Below are positions 9,576 to 22,401 of a stretch of 64,000 bases of DNA, in pieces. The first letter of the stretch is position 1. Every line of letters begins with the position of its first letter. The position numbers were made by a program, and so were the translations under genes. The notes under the pieces were generated by a model that worked only from the letters and a program-made list of their open reading frames with translations, was not told where the DNA came from and searched no databases. Source of the DNA: Cystobasidium ongulense (Eukaryota; Basidiomycota; Cystobasidiomycetes; Cystobasidiales; Cystobasidiaceae). The stretch spans positions 124,001 through 188,000 of the forward strand of contig BQUP01000004.1 of the NCBI GenBank assembly GCA_022835595.1, in the 5' to 3' direction.

Positions 9576-10750
9576 CTATAACCCTGCTTTAGCATTACTT
9601 TTGGACTGTCTATTCTCCTTGGCAGCGTCGATTTGGTCTAACAGCCCTTGTACTTTCGTGATAGCTTCTTTTCTAGCTTTCCTAGCTTCCGTCCAAGACG
9701 AGTCGATTTCGAATCCATCCAATTTCATCAACGCTTGCAAAAGGACCTCAGAAACCATTAGATATTCCTTATTGACTTCTCTGTCCGTACTTGAAGCCTG
9801 AGGATGCAACACATTCTCTATCGGTTCCTTCAGCTTTTCTAATGTATTTGTCACTATTGCTTGTATTTGCTCTATGACTTTCGGCTCATCTAATGCCTGT
9901 CGGTTCTGTTTCTGGCCTGATTGCCTCGATGCAGCAGCAGGGACGGCTTGCTCTCGTATCGATTCTCCTTCTCTTTCTTGACTGGCTCCATCGCCTTTGT
10001 CTCGTACAACAGCACTAGCATCTTTACTAGCTATCATTGTGATTTTGATCTCTTGATTCTTCTTGCCTGCTGCAGGTGTGTTGCCCAATCCCCATTTCGA
10101 TAAGAGATTGCGCATTCCCATACTGGGCAAGCGGAATTCATCTTCTTCTTTCTTTCCGTATAGGTCGTCACGTAATGACGGTTTGACAAGTCCGTAAGTC
10201 TTGAGTGGTAAGTCTGTAGCGAGCGTGCAACAACAAACAGTCAATTCGGATTCCTGGTAATGTCGAGGCCAACAAGGAATAACATGGAATGAAAGTCCTC
10301 ACCCTTTTGCATGACTGCTCCACCGACTATAAGCTTTTGATGTTCAGGCGCCACGCCCGTCCGTTCTTGAATCGCAGCTCGCAACGCAGACAGCGGCGCA
10401 TCAGGAGGAGGGAGCGGTATGCGCATTCTAAGGGAACGGGAAGAAGCAGGAATTAGCATGAGCACTCCACTGAGCGTTCAATCCTGGCAGCCATGAGTAT
10501 CGACCAGCTAGAATGAAGATCACAAAGTGATGTTCCATTTCTAACGCTATCGCTCAGGCCTGGGAGACAAGCTAGCTCACTTTTCACCTCCCCAAACCAG
10601 ACTAAAGTAATTATCATCATCACTATCATCAATAGGAATAGTATATGCGTTCCTGTTCCCACTTGAACTTGACGTTGAATTGTCAGCAGCTCTTCCAAAG
10701 GCTGATCTTGTTGAATTGCCCATTTTAGAGCTGCCTACTGGCCGCGACAT
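9576..10750 (-). CDS. BAG-domain co-chaperone with ubiquitin-like domain
   Basis: Three exons. Exon 1 (from ATG 10748-10750) gives MSRPVGSSKMGNSTRSAF...IPIDDSDDDNYFSLVWGGEK. Exon 2 encodes MRIPLPPPDAPLSALRAAIQ...APEHQKLIVGGAVMQK, a ubiquitin-like fold. Exon 3 encodes LPLKTYGLVKPSLRDDLYGK, a linker and the helical segment VIEQIQAIVTNTLEKLKEPIEN...VSEVLLQALMKLDGFEIDSSWTEARKARKEAITKVQ, a BAG domain. UBL plus BAG is the BAG1 architecture: a nucleotide-exchange factor for Hsp70, with the UBL docking to the proteasome. Splice phases fit exactly at GEK/MRI and MQK/DLPL. Confidence 0.8.
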
Positions 10751-11572
10751 GGTCCAGGAAAGGGCGAAGAAGGTGACGGAAGCTGAATGTGTTCCTTTGA
10801 CTGAGGATGTACACTTTTCTGCCTCTCAGCGATGCCGGGTGTTGATGCTGTGTACGCTATTGATGTTGCTACACGACTTCAATGACGACCACGTTTGAAT
10901 TGGTGCTTTGTGCTCTGGCTGATTCTACACACCGCAAAGAGGCTGGGCAAGTGGTAGGTGTCAACGTACAAGGTCGAATGGTCGTTCTTGCTGAAATCTT
11001 TCGCTTCTGGTCGAATTGGTCACCGCCAGACCAACGCAGGCTCGTTCCAGGCCAAGCTTGCTCACGATCAAGCATGCTTTCAAACTTCGCCCGGAACTGC
11101 AAGTCTCGTACCGCTGCAACTCGTATACGTGGATGGACTCCTGACACAAACTGTCCGGCAAGTTATGCTATCTAAGCACGTTTCAGCTGTTCCACTAGAT
11201 TACCTGCATCGGGTGGCAAATGAAATAGTCAAGACCAGGCAGGACCGTACCTAAGTCACTTGCAGCTTGTTACCACTCGGAGAGCTAAACAAACAAAAAC
11301 CCATTCGTTGTGCGCCAAGATGCAAGAATAGGTGTTAGTGGGTGCAATGCAAGCAGGCCAACATTCGATGCTAGCAAAGCAGCAAACGCATCCCGCACGA
11401 TATAGATATAGATAGCCTTAAAGCTTTCTTTCTTTCATTACCAGGTCAATATGGTAAAGGGTATGTTTCGACGCTCCGCTACATTGCGTTTGACAGACTG
11501 ATCAAGGGGTAGAGAGATGGCAGAGGGGAGATACATGATACTGTGATGTTTTGGTGTATAAGCACCTGCTAT
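10751..11572. other. Spacer between BAG and polyubiquitin genes
   Basis: Promoter region of the BAG gene and 3' flank of polyubiquitin. A plus-strand ORF at 10958-11254 (98 codons) and an antisense ORF of similar length are open. The plus-strand ORF has a phrase (SLVPL..VYVDG) that recalls prefoldin, but the rest does not fit. No gene is assigned. Confidence 0.4.
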
Positions 11573-13398
<1,826 letters not shown>

Positions 13399-13652
13399 GG
13401 TGTAGTGGCGTGTGTGTGTGTGCTGGATGTAAAGTGACTCGGGTGGTCGTGGTTGGATGAGAAGAGAGAGGCAGACCTGCTTATCGAGGCCTCAAATGGG
13501 CGAGACGGCCATGTGGCGAGCACGACGAGAGCGAGCGGCAGAACAGCAGAGAATACCCGAGAAGGACTGACTAACACGCATTACACGATTAACATTGGCA
13601 TTACAAAGAGTACATAACAGTGTGTCTGCTCCCAATACCCGTTCACATCCAT

Positions 13653-14771
13653 TCAGATCAGACTCCCCCATGGCTGCTGGCCCGATTGCTGCTGCTGCTG
13701 CTGCTGTGGCTGTGGCGTAGAAGCGCTATTGTTCGTGCTGCTCCCTCCGAACATGCTCCCTCCAAAAGCAGAGCTGCTGAATGCACCAGTAGCGTTGCTG
13801 CTCACTCCTCCACTCGGCAGCATGCTCGCTCGAAATGGGTTGGGTCCGCCTGTATGCTGAGGCTGTAATCCACCAGTCACGGCGGTATTATTGTTGTTCG
13901 ATCCACCCAAGAAGTCGAATGTATTGCTCCTGCTGGGGTTAGAACTGCCATTCTGGTTCGATCCACCAAAGGCAGGAGAAGCTCCAAAAGCACTGCCATT
14001 ATTGCCTCCATTCGTGAATTGCTGTTGCTGCTGCTGCTGCTGTGGTGCAAAGTCACTTCCACTACCCTGTCTCTTGGCTTGTTCAGCAAATAGATTAGCT
14101 CCAAAGCTAGAACTAGGTTGGAAAGGTTTGATAGCAGATCCTCCGAATCCCGTAGCTTGGGGTTGTAGTGGTTGTTGTGTCTGTTGTTGCTGACTATTAT
14201 TACCGTTCTGATTATTCTGCTGGTTGAACGATGATTGTCCGAAAGCCGATCCGCCAAACATATTGGACGATGCACCTGTAGTATTGCCGCTTGCGTTCGT
14301 ATTCGACGAAGAGAAATTGAAAGAAGGCGTACCGCCACCTGTTTCCGCAGAAGGGGAGGAAACAAAGCCCGATCCAGCAGTAAAGGAGGGTAGATTATTG
14401 CTCGAATTAAAGGGCATGCCAGTGTTATTATTGCCGTTATTAATATTGTTGTTGTTATCCTGCATAGTGTTATTCCCGTTGTTATTGCCGCCATCATTCG
14501 AAGATGAAGGAATAGCTCTTCCAAACGCGAAATCAGATGCTATACTACCCATAAGTCCAGTCTGTGCGGGTACTTGAGTTTTCGCCTGTGCAGCTTTGAA
14601 GAAGTCTTCGAATCCATTATTAGGTTTGGAATTGTTCGAAGAAGGTGCGGCAGTACCATTACTCGTACTGTTACTTCCTCCGAACGCGGGACCGCCAAAG
14701 GCAGATCCATTCTGCTGTGATTGTTGTGCCTGCTGCTGTCCTTGGTGTGGCTGTTGATTCTGTTGTTGTAA

Positions 14772-14808
<37 letters not shown>

Positions 14809-17143
14809 TGTTGCTGTGCGTTTTGGAATGCGCTGAAAGCAATTTGATTCAAAGACGGTTGTGGTGGTTTAGGAGGTGAAGCGGGCGTTGAGCCAGCGGG
14901 CAATGCGAATGGATTCTTCGATCCTGTCTTCTGAGGTGCTAATGGATGTTGAGATCCCGCCGCCGCATGCTGTGAATTGGTGTTCTGCTCCGTTATCGAG
15001 CCTAGCCTTTGAGGTGTGCTATTTGGGTTGTTACTGTTAGCGGCAGTAGCTTGCTGTCCGATAGGAGCTGATGAAGGACGTTGGAATGCATTCATTCCCG
15101 TCCATTGCGGTTGAAGCTGAGGTACACTTGATTGATTTTGATTCTGCGCATTCTGAGGCGAGCCTGTCGCTTGACTTGAGAAGGGTCTCTGAGGTGCCTG
15201 GCCAAAGGCAGGCACGCCACCCTGTTGAGGCTGTTGCTGTTGTCCGAATGGATTCATTCCAGTCATTTGAGGCATCATCATGCTCTGTCTGAAAGGATTG
15301 ACCCCCGTGGCTTGAGGTTGCAAGAATCCAGTTGGCTGAGGTTGCATCATTTGAGGCTGTTGCATCTGTCCAAAGGCGTTCATCATTCCTCCAGCAGGCT
15401 GACCAAATGCCCCGGTCATCTGAGGCTGCATCTGACCAAACGCCATAGCTCCAGTCATTTGTGGCTGTAATGATCCAAATGGCATACTGTTGGAAAGGGA
15501 CATCTGTCCAACGGGTAGCATATTAGGTTGTTGAGAGAAAGGATTGAAAGCTGCCTGCTGTTGGAAGTATGCTGTATTCGGGGATCCAGTTTGAGGGTCA
15601 AACATGGATGTTTGTTCCTGTTCTATAGCATCGAAGAAGTCAACAAACGCCTTGTTGCCATCGGCTGATGGTTTGGTAGCCGCTGATGTAGACGATGAGG
15701 ATTGCTTAGGCGTGCTTGAGCCATTGGCAGACGGCGATTTCTTGCCAGAAGAGGCTGACTTAGACGTAGATTCAATCGCTGCAAACAACCAGAGTCAGAT
15801 GATATGAGAAGCAATTCATACTCTTCTCCATACTTACGCTTGACAGGCTTTCCTTCTGCGATTTCTCGATTACGTCTGTATTCTATTCGATTCTGCTCGA
15901 AGTTGGGATCCTTGAGGTATTCTTCCAATGATCCAGCAAGAGATACAGGGGCCTGCACAAAACATGATTAATTGGAGTCTCTCCAGGTTGTAAGAGGTAG
16001 CCAATCATGCTCACATGCTTGAGATTCGGTATCGGCACATTCAAGATATTCTGCATCTTCTTCGCCACTCCCAAGTATGTAACAACTTTCTCTGTCTGTT
16101 TGCAGAAAGATTTGTAGATCTTCAGTGCTGTGGTGGCGTCGACTTGTGCCATTTCAAAGTAGTGCTCTTCAATGTAGATGTAGGTGGTCAGTTTATCGAC
16201 TCTAGCGTGACGCACGTTGGCTGGTACTCGACATACCGAGTACATTGATAACACCTTCGTTCACGCTCATAAACAGAATAAGCAGGTCTTTCACAAGTAG
16301 GCGTAAAGCCGTCATAGTGACTTCGTCTTCTTTATCCTCAAGGTAGAACTTGCACGCTAACAATGTATCCATCATCTTTTGCAATGTTGCGACTTCTCTG
16401 AGAAGTCCTTTCTCCACAGTCAAGCCTCTAAGCCTTTCACCACCATCTCCTCGTCCTTCCGCCCTTCTTTCTCCTCTGTCTCGAATACAGTCTCTCCCTA
16501 GACTCGCATATGTTTTGAGTCTGGTGTGTAGGTAATATGCGTACTTTGTAAGGTTCTGTACACTATCATGTCCGGACGTGACGCTGTTCAGGCCGAGAAG
16601 ATGAGGCTTGCTAGACCAGACTCCATAGGTGTATTTGATGTTTCCAGACCGTAGGAGCATATGAACAACGATGAGAGCTTTGAAGACGACCTGTGTGCGG
16701 AAGAGGAGATATGCGTTGGTCGACGAAGGGTGTTGCATGTGCATGATGGCCGCGATCAGTATTCTATTTCCACATCAAGAGCGGACACGCTACACGGCTT
16801 ACAGTACTATTGGAATCTCTCAGTCTCGGCGCTATGGATTGCGCTATATCTGCTACTGCATATTCGCCTTCGAAAGTTCCTTGCACGAGCGGGTCGATAT
16901 ACTGTGGCATACAGTCAAGTGATCACTGGTCAACCTCTGCGTGCTGTTGGCAAAGCATGACAATACAAGTGCGATAGTGACACACCTTTGCTTTAGGAGG
17001 GGCATGCTTGCTCTTTGTAGCTCCTGTTCGAAGAGACAGCAACAATGAAGCGCTATCAGTGATACCATTCCCATAGCGGGACGGCAAGCTCCACATGTGG
17101 ATGGCGCACCCTTAATGACCTTGTCCCAGTTCTGACCGCTCAT
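13653..17143 (-). CDS. Clathrin assembly protein, AP180/Yap1801 type
   Basis: The start MSGQNWDKVIKG lies at 17143. Several N-terminal exons give an ANTH domain: GATKSKHAPPKAK (the phosphoinositide-binding KPK-type patch), YIDPLVQGTFEGEYAVADI, VVFKALIVVHMLLRSG, YAYYLHTRLKTY, LEEHYFEM.QVDATTALKIYKSFCKQTEKVV. The last exon (about 13653-15780) is a 700-aa Gln/Asn-rich tail. It has at least four NPF motifs (EH-domain ligands), a run of about 14 Gln and repeated LQPQxTG motifs. LxxQxTG is the Ark1/Prk1 phosphorylation consensus known from yeast endocytic proteins, which suggests control by that kinase. Role: PIP2 binding, clathrin recruitment and cargo sorting at endocytic sites. Confidence 0.88.
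14772..14816 (+). repeat. CTG/CAG triplet tract coding poly-Gln
   Basis: About 15 units of CTG with TTG interruptions on the plus strand, read as Gln codons (CAG/CAA) in the clathrin adaptor on the minus strand. Shorter tracts lie near 13693-13711 and 14021-14041. Likely length-variable between strains. Confidence 0.8.
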
Positions 17144-17616
17144 CCTGCTCTTGAATGCGGAACCAGTAGAAACAGCACCTCCACCTTGTGAGATGCTGCG
17201 TGATGCGCTCGGCCTCGCTCGCGGCGGATCGTAGACCTCAAAGACAGCCAGCGTGGCTTTTGCTGCAATGCAATTGCGAGAGCGGAGTCTTTCGGTGTAC
17301 CTCTAAGAGCGCAGGTCTGCCTTGCACGTCTCTTCCGTCGGCTGCTTGCGAATTAGGCGTGTGTATCTTGTCTCCCGTGTATCGGTTGTCCGTCGAAGGC
17401 AATTGCCGCAAAGTGACACCCAAATGCGAAAGCTCGCGATCACTTTCGCCGGACGTTCCAAAATACATGCGGTACCGTAACGATAAGTCAATTGCAAGTA
17501 TAGCTAACAAATGCTGTTGATTAACTTCGACGTCTGTACATCATGGGGTATGTGCTATCGACTCTTTCACTTTTGTGCGGGAAACCCACTCTCTTCGGCT
17601 GCTCAGTATCTCAGGC
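17144..17616. other. Promoter spacer of the clathrin adaptor gene
   Basis: Lies upstream of the adaptor start and downstream of the transporter stop, both minus strand. Overlapping ORFs on both strands are short and show no family motif. No gene supported. Confidence 0.5.
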
Positions 17617-19321
17617 TCACTTATCGCGATAGCAAACACCAGCAATACTGCCAAGAGTTATGACACCACCTGTCCAGAGCAGCAGTCCACCCTGTATGAA
17701 TATGGGTGCTCAGTCCGACATTCTAATTTAGGAAAAAGCCTTGCGCTGGAAAAACCCACATAATTCGCCACTCCATAACCACCTTTCGCATGCTCGAGCG
17801 TTCCGTACCTAAGCAGAGCTACAGATATCGGACCAGATAAAATGCTGCCAATGCCCCTCGTGAAAGCGAACGCAGAGAAAATAACAGGTGGTAATAGAGG
17901 ATCGTCTTTGGAGATTATGGTGATGAGCTTGTTCCAGACTGCTGTAAAGCTATATTCGCAAGAAAGCAGTGTTAGCCAGCGAAGATTCAAACCTTGCGTC
18001 AGCGAGAACGTATTGCTTACCCTAGCGCAAAGAAACCAAACAATAGCGAGAAGATTACAAGTACGCTTAAGTTCGTCGAGAATCCCCAAAGAAGGAAGCA
18101 GCTGAGTGATGCTCCCATGCAGGAAATGGTCACCACTGTGCGTGTAGGCCACCGGTCGCTGAGATGACCAAGCACAAGTAAGCCAACGACCGATGAGGCA
18201 CTGGAAATATGTGTTCAGCTTGACCGAATTCAGCGCAAAGCAGGATGTACGCACTTCATCATGACGACCAGAAGAGTACCGTTGCTTTGCGACAGGCCCA
18301 AGTCGGTTGCATACGAAGGAAGGTAAATCGAAGGCAAGAAATTGCCTAAACTCGTGAACAGTATTGACAGCACAAATGCATAGAATGTGTTCCGTTTGAT
18401 GAAGGCGAGAGGTATACGACGTGGTGCCAAGTCTGCGCTGTTGTATGCTTGTCGGTGTCGACGTACAGGAATGCGCTCGCGAATGAAGTACACTGCGACG
18501 ACACCAAAGATGCCGTAGCCCAGAGCCTGTACGGAAGGGCTCTATCTTAGTGTATACTTCGTGCAACCAGGTGATTTGCGAGGCTTACGAGCGAAATGAC
18601 GGCCGCTTTGTAGCTAAACCGGTTCAAGAGACCGGTCATGAGGAAAGGAAAGACGGCCCCGCCCAGACCTGTACCGCTGTACATCATTCCTGCGGCAAAG
18701 CCTCTTTTACGCTGCCACCAGGAGAACAGTAGAGTAGCTGCTGGGAAATAGTAGGTACACCCACCGATAGGATACATGACTCCTGCTGAGACGATGAGAT
18801 GCCAAGGCTTGGTTGCAAAAGCGCATGCGATGAGGCCAGAGACTGAGAGAGCCAGTCCTGCATACTGCATATGGGCTCTGTATTCTGGATACCTGGTAAA
18901 GAGCGGCCCGACGATAACCGCTGTTATGTACATGAGACCTGAACATAACGTAGTTGCGACGGTTATGGTTGAAGCGGCACTTGGATCCGGGAATAGTACA
19001 TAAGTCCAGTATTCATGGAAGACACCGATAGAAAAGGTGAACCCGAAGGCTAGTGTTTCTGCGGGTACGAGTCAGACCGATGCATTGCCGAAATCTTCAA
19101 TACTTTGCGGATTTACCTATAACAAAGCCAGCTGCGAGAAAGATCCAGGCGTATCCAGTATCTACAGGTGGAAGAGCTGCAGTAAAGCCGGATGTTGAGG
19201 TGGGTGTGGTCGTTCCGGACAGGCTAGCTTCAGGAAGGTCCGATCCGCGTGGGGCTTCCTCAAAGGACGTTGGCGGGAATTGGTGTAGCGTATCATCTTT
19301 CATAGCATCGACAGAAGTCAT
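17617..19321 (-). CDS. MFS transporter, monocarboxylate (MCT/SLC16-like) type
   Basis: Start chosen at ATG 19319-19321 (MTSVDAMKDDTLHQFPPTSFEEAP). The frame extends upstream without another ATG. About six exons give an N-terminal cytosolic tail, PVDTGYAWIFLAAGFVIG (TM1, with the D.GYAW.. phrase typical of fungal MCT-like carriers), FHEYWTYVL, SGLMYITAVIVGPLFTRYPEYRAHMQYAGLAL, PIGGCTYYFPAATLLFSWWQRKRGFAAGMMYSGTGLGGAVFPFLM, a loop with YFIRERIPVRRHRQ, and C-terminal TMs. The last exon reads FIQGGLLLWTGGVITLGSIAGVCYRDK. Twelve TMs are expected. Fungal homologues move small carboxylates, riboflavin or unknown solutes, so the substrate is open. Confidence 0.75.
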
Positions 19322-19492
19322 CTTATCTTGCAATACCTTCTGATCAGAAGGAAGAAGATTGAAAGCTGAAAGCGTTCTTCCCAAGTCACGTTAATTCGAT
19401 CACTTTACAGTATCAGCCTCCAGAAAATTTGCAGTTTGCAGGTTTGCCAGATTGCACAATACGACCATCAGCACACCACATCCTGTCTTGTC

Positions 19493-19888
19493 ATGGCGTC
19501 TGCACAGCAATTATGGGCACCTATACCCACCACAATCATCACTTCGACTCCCGTCGACACCGCTACGGCAGCAGAGAACATCAGCACTTTTCTCCAAATC
19601 CACCATGGCGAGCTGCCTGGAGACTCGAACGCGACTGCTAGTTTAGTCAGACTCATCCAAGGCTTACGAGACGATGCCAGATTATCCGCAAACGCAGAAA
19701 CAGAAGTAGTGGCTCCCAAGTCGCCTGAAAAGAAGAAGAAGAAGAGAAAGCACGACAAGGTTGATTCTGATGCCAGCGCTGTCGCGGATACTACAACAGA
19801 GCCTGTAGCGGATGAATCTGTCTCTCACGATATCGCTGAACCTGCAAAGAAGAAGAAGAAGAAGGACAAGAAGCGCAAGGAGGCATAA
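19493..19888 (+). CDS. Small lysine-rich protein, unknown
   Basis: Single exon, 131 aa from MASAQQLWAPIPTTIITSTPV. A start 19 codons upstream is possible, but its N-terminus looks less like protein. The N-terminal 60 residues look folded (ENISTFLQIHHGELPGD, ASLVRLIQGLRDDARLSANAE). The C-terminal half has two lysine blocks (KSPEKKKKKRKHDK and KKKKKKDKKRKEA) around an acidic, Ala-rich spacer, the composition of nucleolar or nuclear small proteins. I do not recognise a family. It diverges from the transporter gene with 171 bp between starts. Confidence 0.6.
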   Translation: MASAQQLWAPIPTTIITSTPVDTATAAENISTFLQIHHGELPGDSNATASLVRLIQGLRDDARLSANAETEVVAPKSPEKKKKKRKHDKVDSDASAVADTTTEPVADESVSHDIAEPAKKKKKKDKKRKEA

Positions 19889-19963
19889 GCTGCTCAATGG
19901 CGCTGTTCGCAAAAACTCTCACCAATGCCAGAAAATCAATCTTGCTGCCTGGATAGTCGGAAA

Positions 19964-20494
19964 TGCCTGAACCGCGGTCGAATAGCTACTCATTTCAAAC
20001 GAAAGCATCCACGGCTAGCTCTCTTGGGGAAAGGCATACAGAGGACCGGCTGTCGCAGTAGTAGATCCATCGTGAACGGACCATCTGGCAAGTGTCGTTG
20101 CAACGGACATGGGAAAAATGGGCAGTGTCTGGCCAAGCGCGGGATATCTGAACAGCATTTGGTATGTATATCCTTCAGCTACACCTGTTGGATCCTGTCG
20201 CTTACGTTGAACGAGGCAGACTATCGTGTTTCAAGCCTGCCCTTGGGATCTTCGACTTTCTACCTTACAATCTATCAATATATCGTCCTCATACCGATGA
20301 AGCAGCAAGAGACGACATATTGCCTACATACGCGTTCCAGTCCCGTGAAAAGCTCTCTGCTGCGTCTCGAAATATTTTGACTTCTCTACAGTCTTCTGGA
20401 GCACGATTTTCGACGAGAGCTCGTCCAGATAGAGGAAGCCACCCGCAACACTTCCCCAGAACAGCTTCAGTTATTAAAAGATGACATTACGTAG
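19964..20494 (+). CDS. Unresolved small multi-exon gene candidate
   Basis: Several protein-like stretches fall in different frames: MPEPRSNSYSFQTKASTASSLGERHTED (from 19964), DMGKMGSVWPSAGYLNSI (about 20105-20158), PYNLSIYRPHTDEAARDDILPTYAF, and EHDFRRELVQIEEATRNTSPEQLQLLKDDIT ending TAG at 20492-20494. Plausible GT-AG introns exist (a GTATGT donor at 20161), but I could not find one splice pattern joining all pieces. A small helical protein of roughly 100-130 aa is likely. Family unknown. Confidence 0.3.
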
Positions 20495-20962
20495 GCAACA
20501 GCACAGAAAGCGAAACTGTAATGGAATGGAACGGGGCCCGCCAACGGCACCTGTATTCACTGTTAGCGAACCAAGACCAGCTGCCGCGAAGCTTGTGTGG
20601 TAGCCAGAAAACGAGGCGGGCGATAAAGTTAGAAAGCACACACAGGAGTTCCATTATATCGCTTACTGCACGCAAATTTCCTTGTACGAGACGTGCTGTT
20701 ATGCAGATCAGACATAATTTTATTGAGCTCTAAACGCAATGTGGATGAGGACCGTATCTCAGCTCTCCGCGGCGTATATAAGGCTCACCTGACGAAACTA
20801 CAGTATGAGGAACCCGCCACGTCGGGCTTCAAAGCTGTCTTCGCTAACCTTTGTCTGCCAAACCGAGCCAGCTCGCGTCTTGCTTTCTGCCCAATCTGTA
20901 TGATGAATTCTAAAAGGGCGTGACAGCATTCTGTGTCAATACCTTCAATATTCAATTCAAAT
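20495..20962. other. Promoter-like spacer
   Basis: No convincing gene; short ORFs only. It includes TATATAAGG near 20772-20782, which could serve as a TATA box for the gene starting at 20963. Confidence 0.35.
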
Positions 20963-22220
20963 ATGCAGCGCCGCTCTGCACGAGCTAGGAAGGCTGCAGA
21001 TCCACTTCCTGAAGTCGTCGATCAGCCACAATCCAGCTTGCTGTCAAACATGCCTTCCACTTCTAGAGCAGGACGGAAGAGGGCTAGCACAGCTGTTCAT
21101 TCAGATGTCATCTCTGAAGCGGCTGAGATGACCAGTTCCAAGCGAGCTAGAAGGACAGAAGCGTCGCAACCGTCTCGAATACTAGCAAATGGAGACCCGA
21201 ACGGATCGGTGTCTACCCAGAAGCGTAAGCCGCTAGCGAGAGGCAAAAGCACAAGCAGTAGCAAGTCACTTGAACAAACAAGTATAGAACCCTCAACTCT
21301 TCCAGCCAAAATAGAAGCCTTGACCACTACTAGACCTATAGAAGCGGAGGATAGCTCTGATGAGTATGTGACACGTACCCATGACAATGAGCCCGAAGGC
21401 TCTTGAGCAGAAAAACTGATATTCTGAGAATTTCCAACTTCAGTGATGATGCAGAAGCTATTGCAAGATTGCTCATTCGTCCTCTTCGGCAACCAATACC
21501 ATCTACATCTCGCGCCACCCATATGCAACCGTCAGTTTCGAGCATCGAGAAAGCCAGGCATGCAGCAGACAATACAGACGATGAACCACCCAATGTATCC
21601 ATACTGTCCAACCTTAGCATACCAGAGGTAGACGATCAGTACGATTCGGCGGAAGACTTCATGCGTCACGTGAAGGAAGTAGTGGAGAAGACGGGACATA
21701 ATGCCTTCCAGCAGGGCGGACAGGGCAAGTTGAAATGCAAAATGATATGTAGAAATTGGAGGAAACTCGAGTGGGTTGCAATGTCTCCAGCCATTGCAGA
21801 GCGTCGAACCTTGTCTGAGCGCTTTCCGATTATTTAGGTATAATCCACCTGGACTAGCCTGTACCTTTCATTTCTTGGCTAAGAAGTCTGAAGACACTTC
21901 GGTATGGTAAGACAACCCCACTCTATCATCCTTCACTCGGGAATCGGATTTATAAATGTTTGCCTTTTTTCAGGACTGTCAGATCTGCCCAGTCGGAACA
22001 CAACGTCGCTTGCATCAAGCATGAGCAGAATCAGCGCGCCAAAGACGCGAACTCGTCAAGCCCTTGGGTACGTTGGTGATATACGTGCTGACTCCATTTG
22101 CTAAGTTGACCGGTTTGTTCCCCTTGCCAGCCGAAACTAACAAAGAGGAATAAAACAAGGGAAGTGGCAGCAGCAACCTTAACAGAGCCTGCTCGAAGCA
22201 GTCGGCGCACCAGACAGTAG
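20963..22220 (+). CDS. Nuclear basic protein with WRKY/GCM-like zinc motif
   Basis: Five exons starting MQRRSARARKAADPLPEVV. An intron at about 21366-21411 joins EDSSDE to KTDILRISNFSDDAEA. An intron of 63 nt joins RNWRKLEW to YNPPGLACTFHFLAKKSED. A third joins TSVW to TVRSAQSEHNVACIKHEQNQ, and the last exon is PKLTKRNKTREVAAATLTEPA...RRTRQ with TAG at 22218-22220. The first 150 residues are Ser/Arg/Lys-rich and probably disordered. The C-terminal LACTFHFLAKK...VWTVRSAQSEHNVAC resembles the Cys...W.V....HN.C/H pattern of FAR1/WRKY-GCM1 zinc domains. A DNA-binding role is inferred from this weak match. Confidence 0.5.
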
Positions 22221-22401
22221 AGTATGTCCAATATTACCTTGTTTGTGTCATCGTGACAAGCATATACTGCAGTATTTCTCTATAGCTCTACATTCTTTCA
22301 GTGCTAGTAGTAATGGTAGTAGTAGTTTAATGCTCTGTAGCGGTCATATCGTCCATACCAGCCTAATATAGGTTTCAGCTTGGTGTAATTTTTTCGCTCG
22401 T

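Noticed and set aside
10958-11254. Prefoldin-like ORF (LLKSFAS...SLVPL..VYVDG)
   Set aside because: The rest of the reading frame does not follow the prefoldin pattern (no VDVGTGY segment) and other frames fit no better.
13891-15470. Long antisense ORFs with poly-Leu/Pro/Ala inside the clathrin adaptor
   Set aside because: They mirror the Gln/Asn-rich coding strand and have no family motif.
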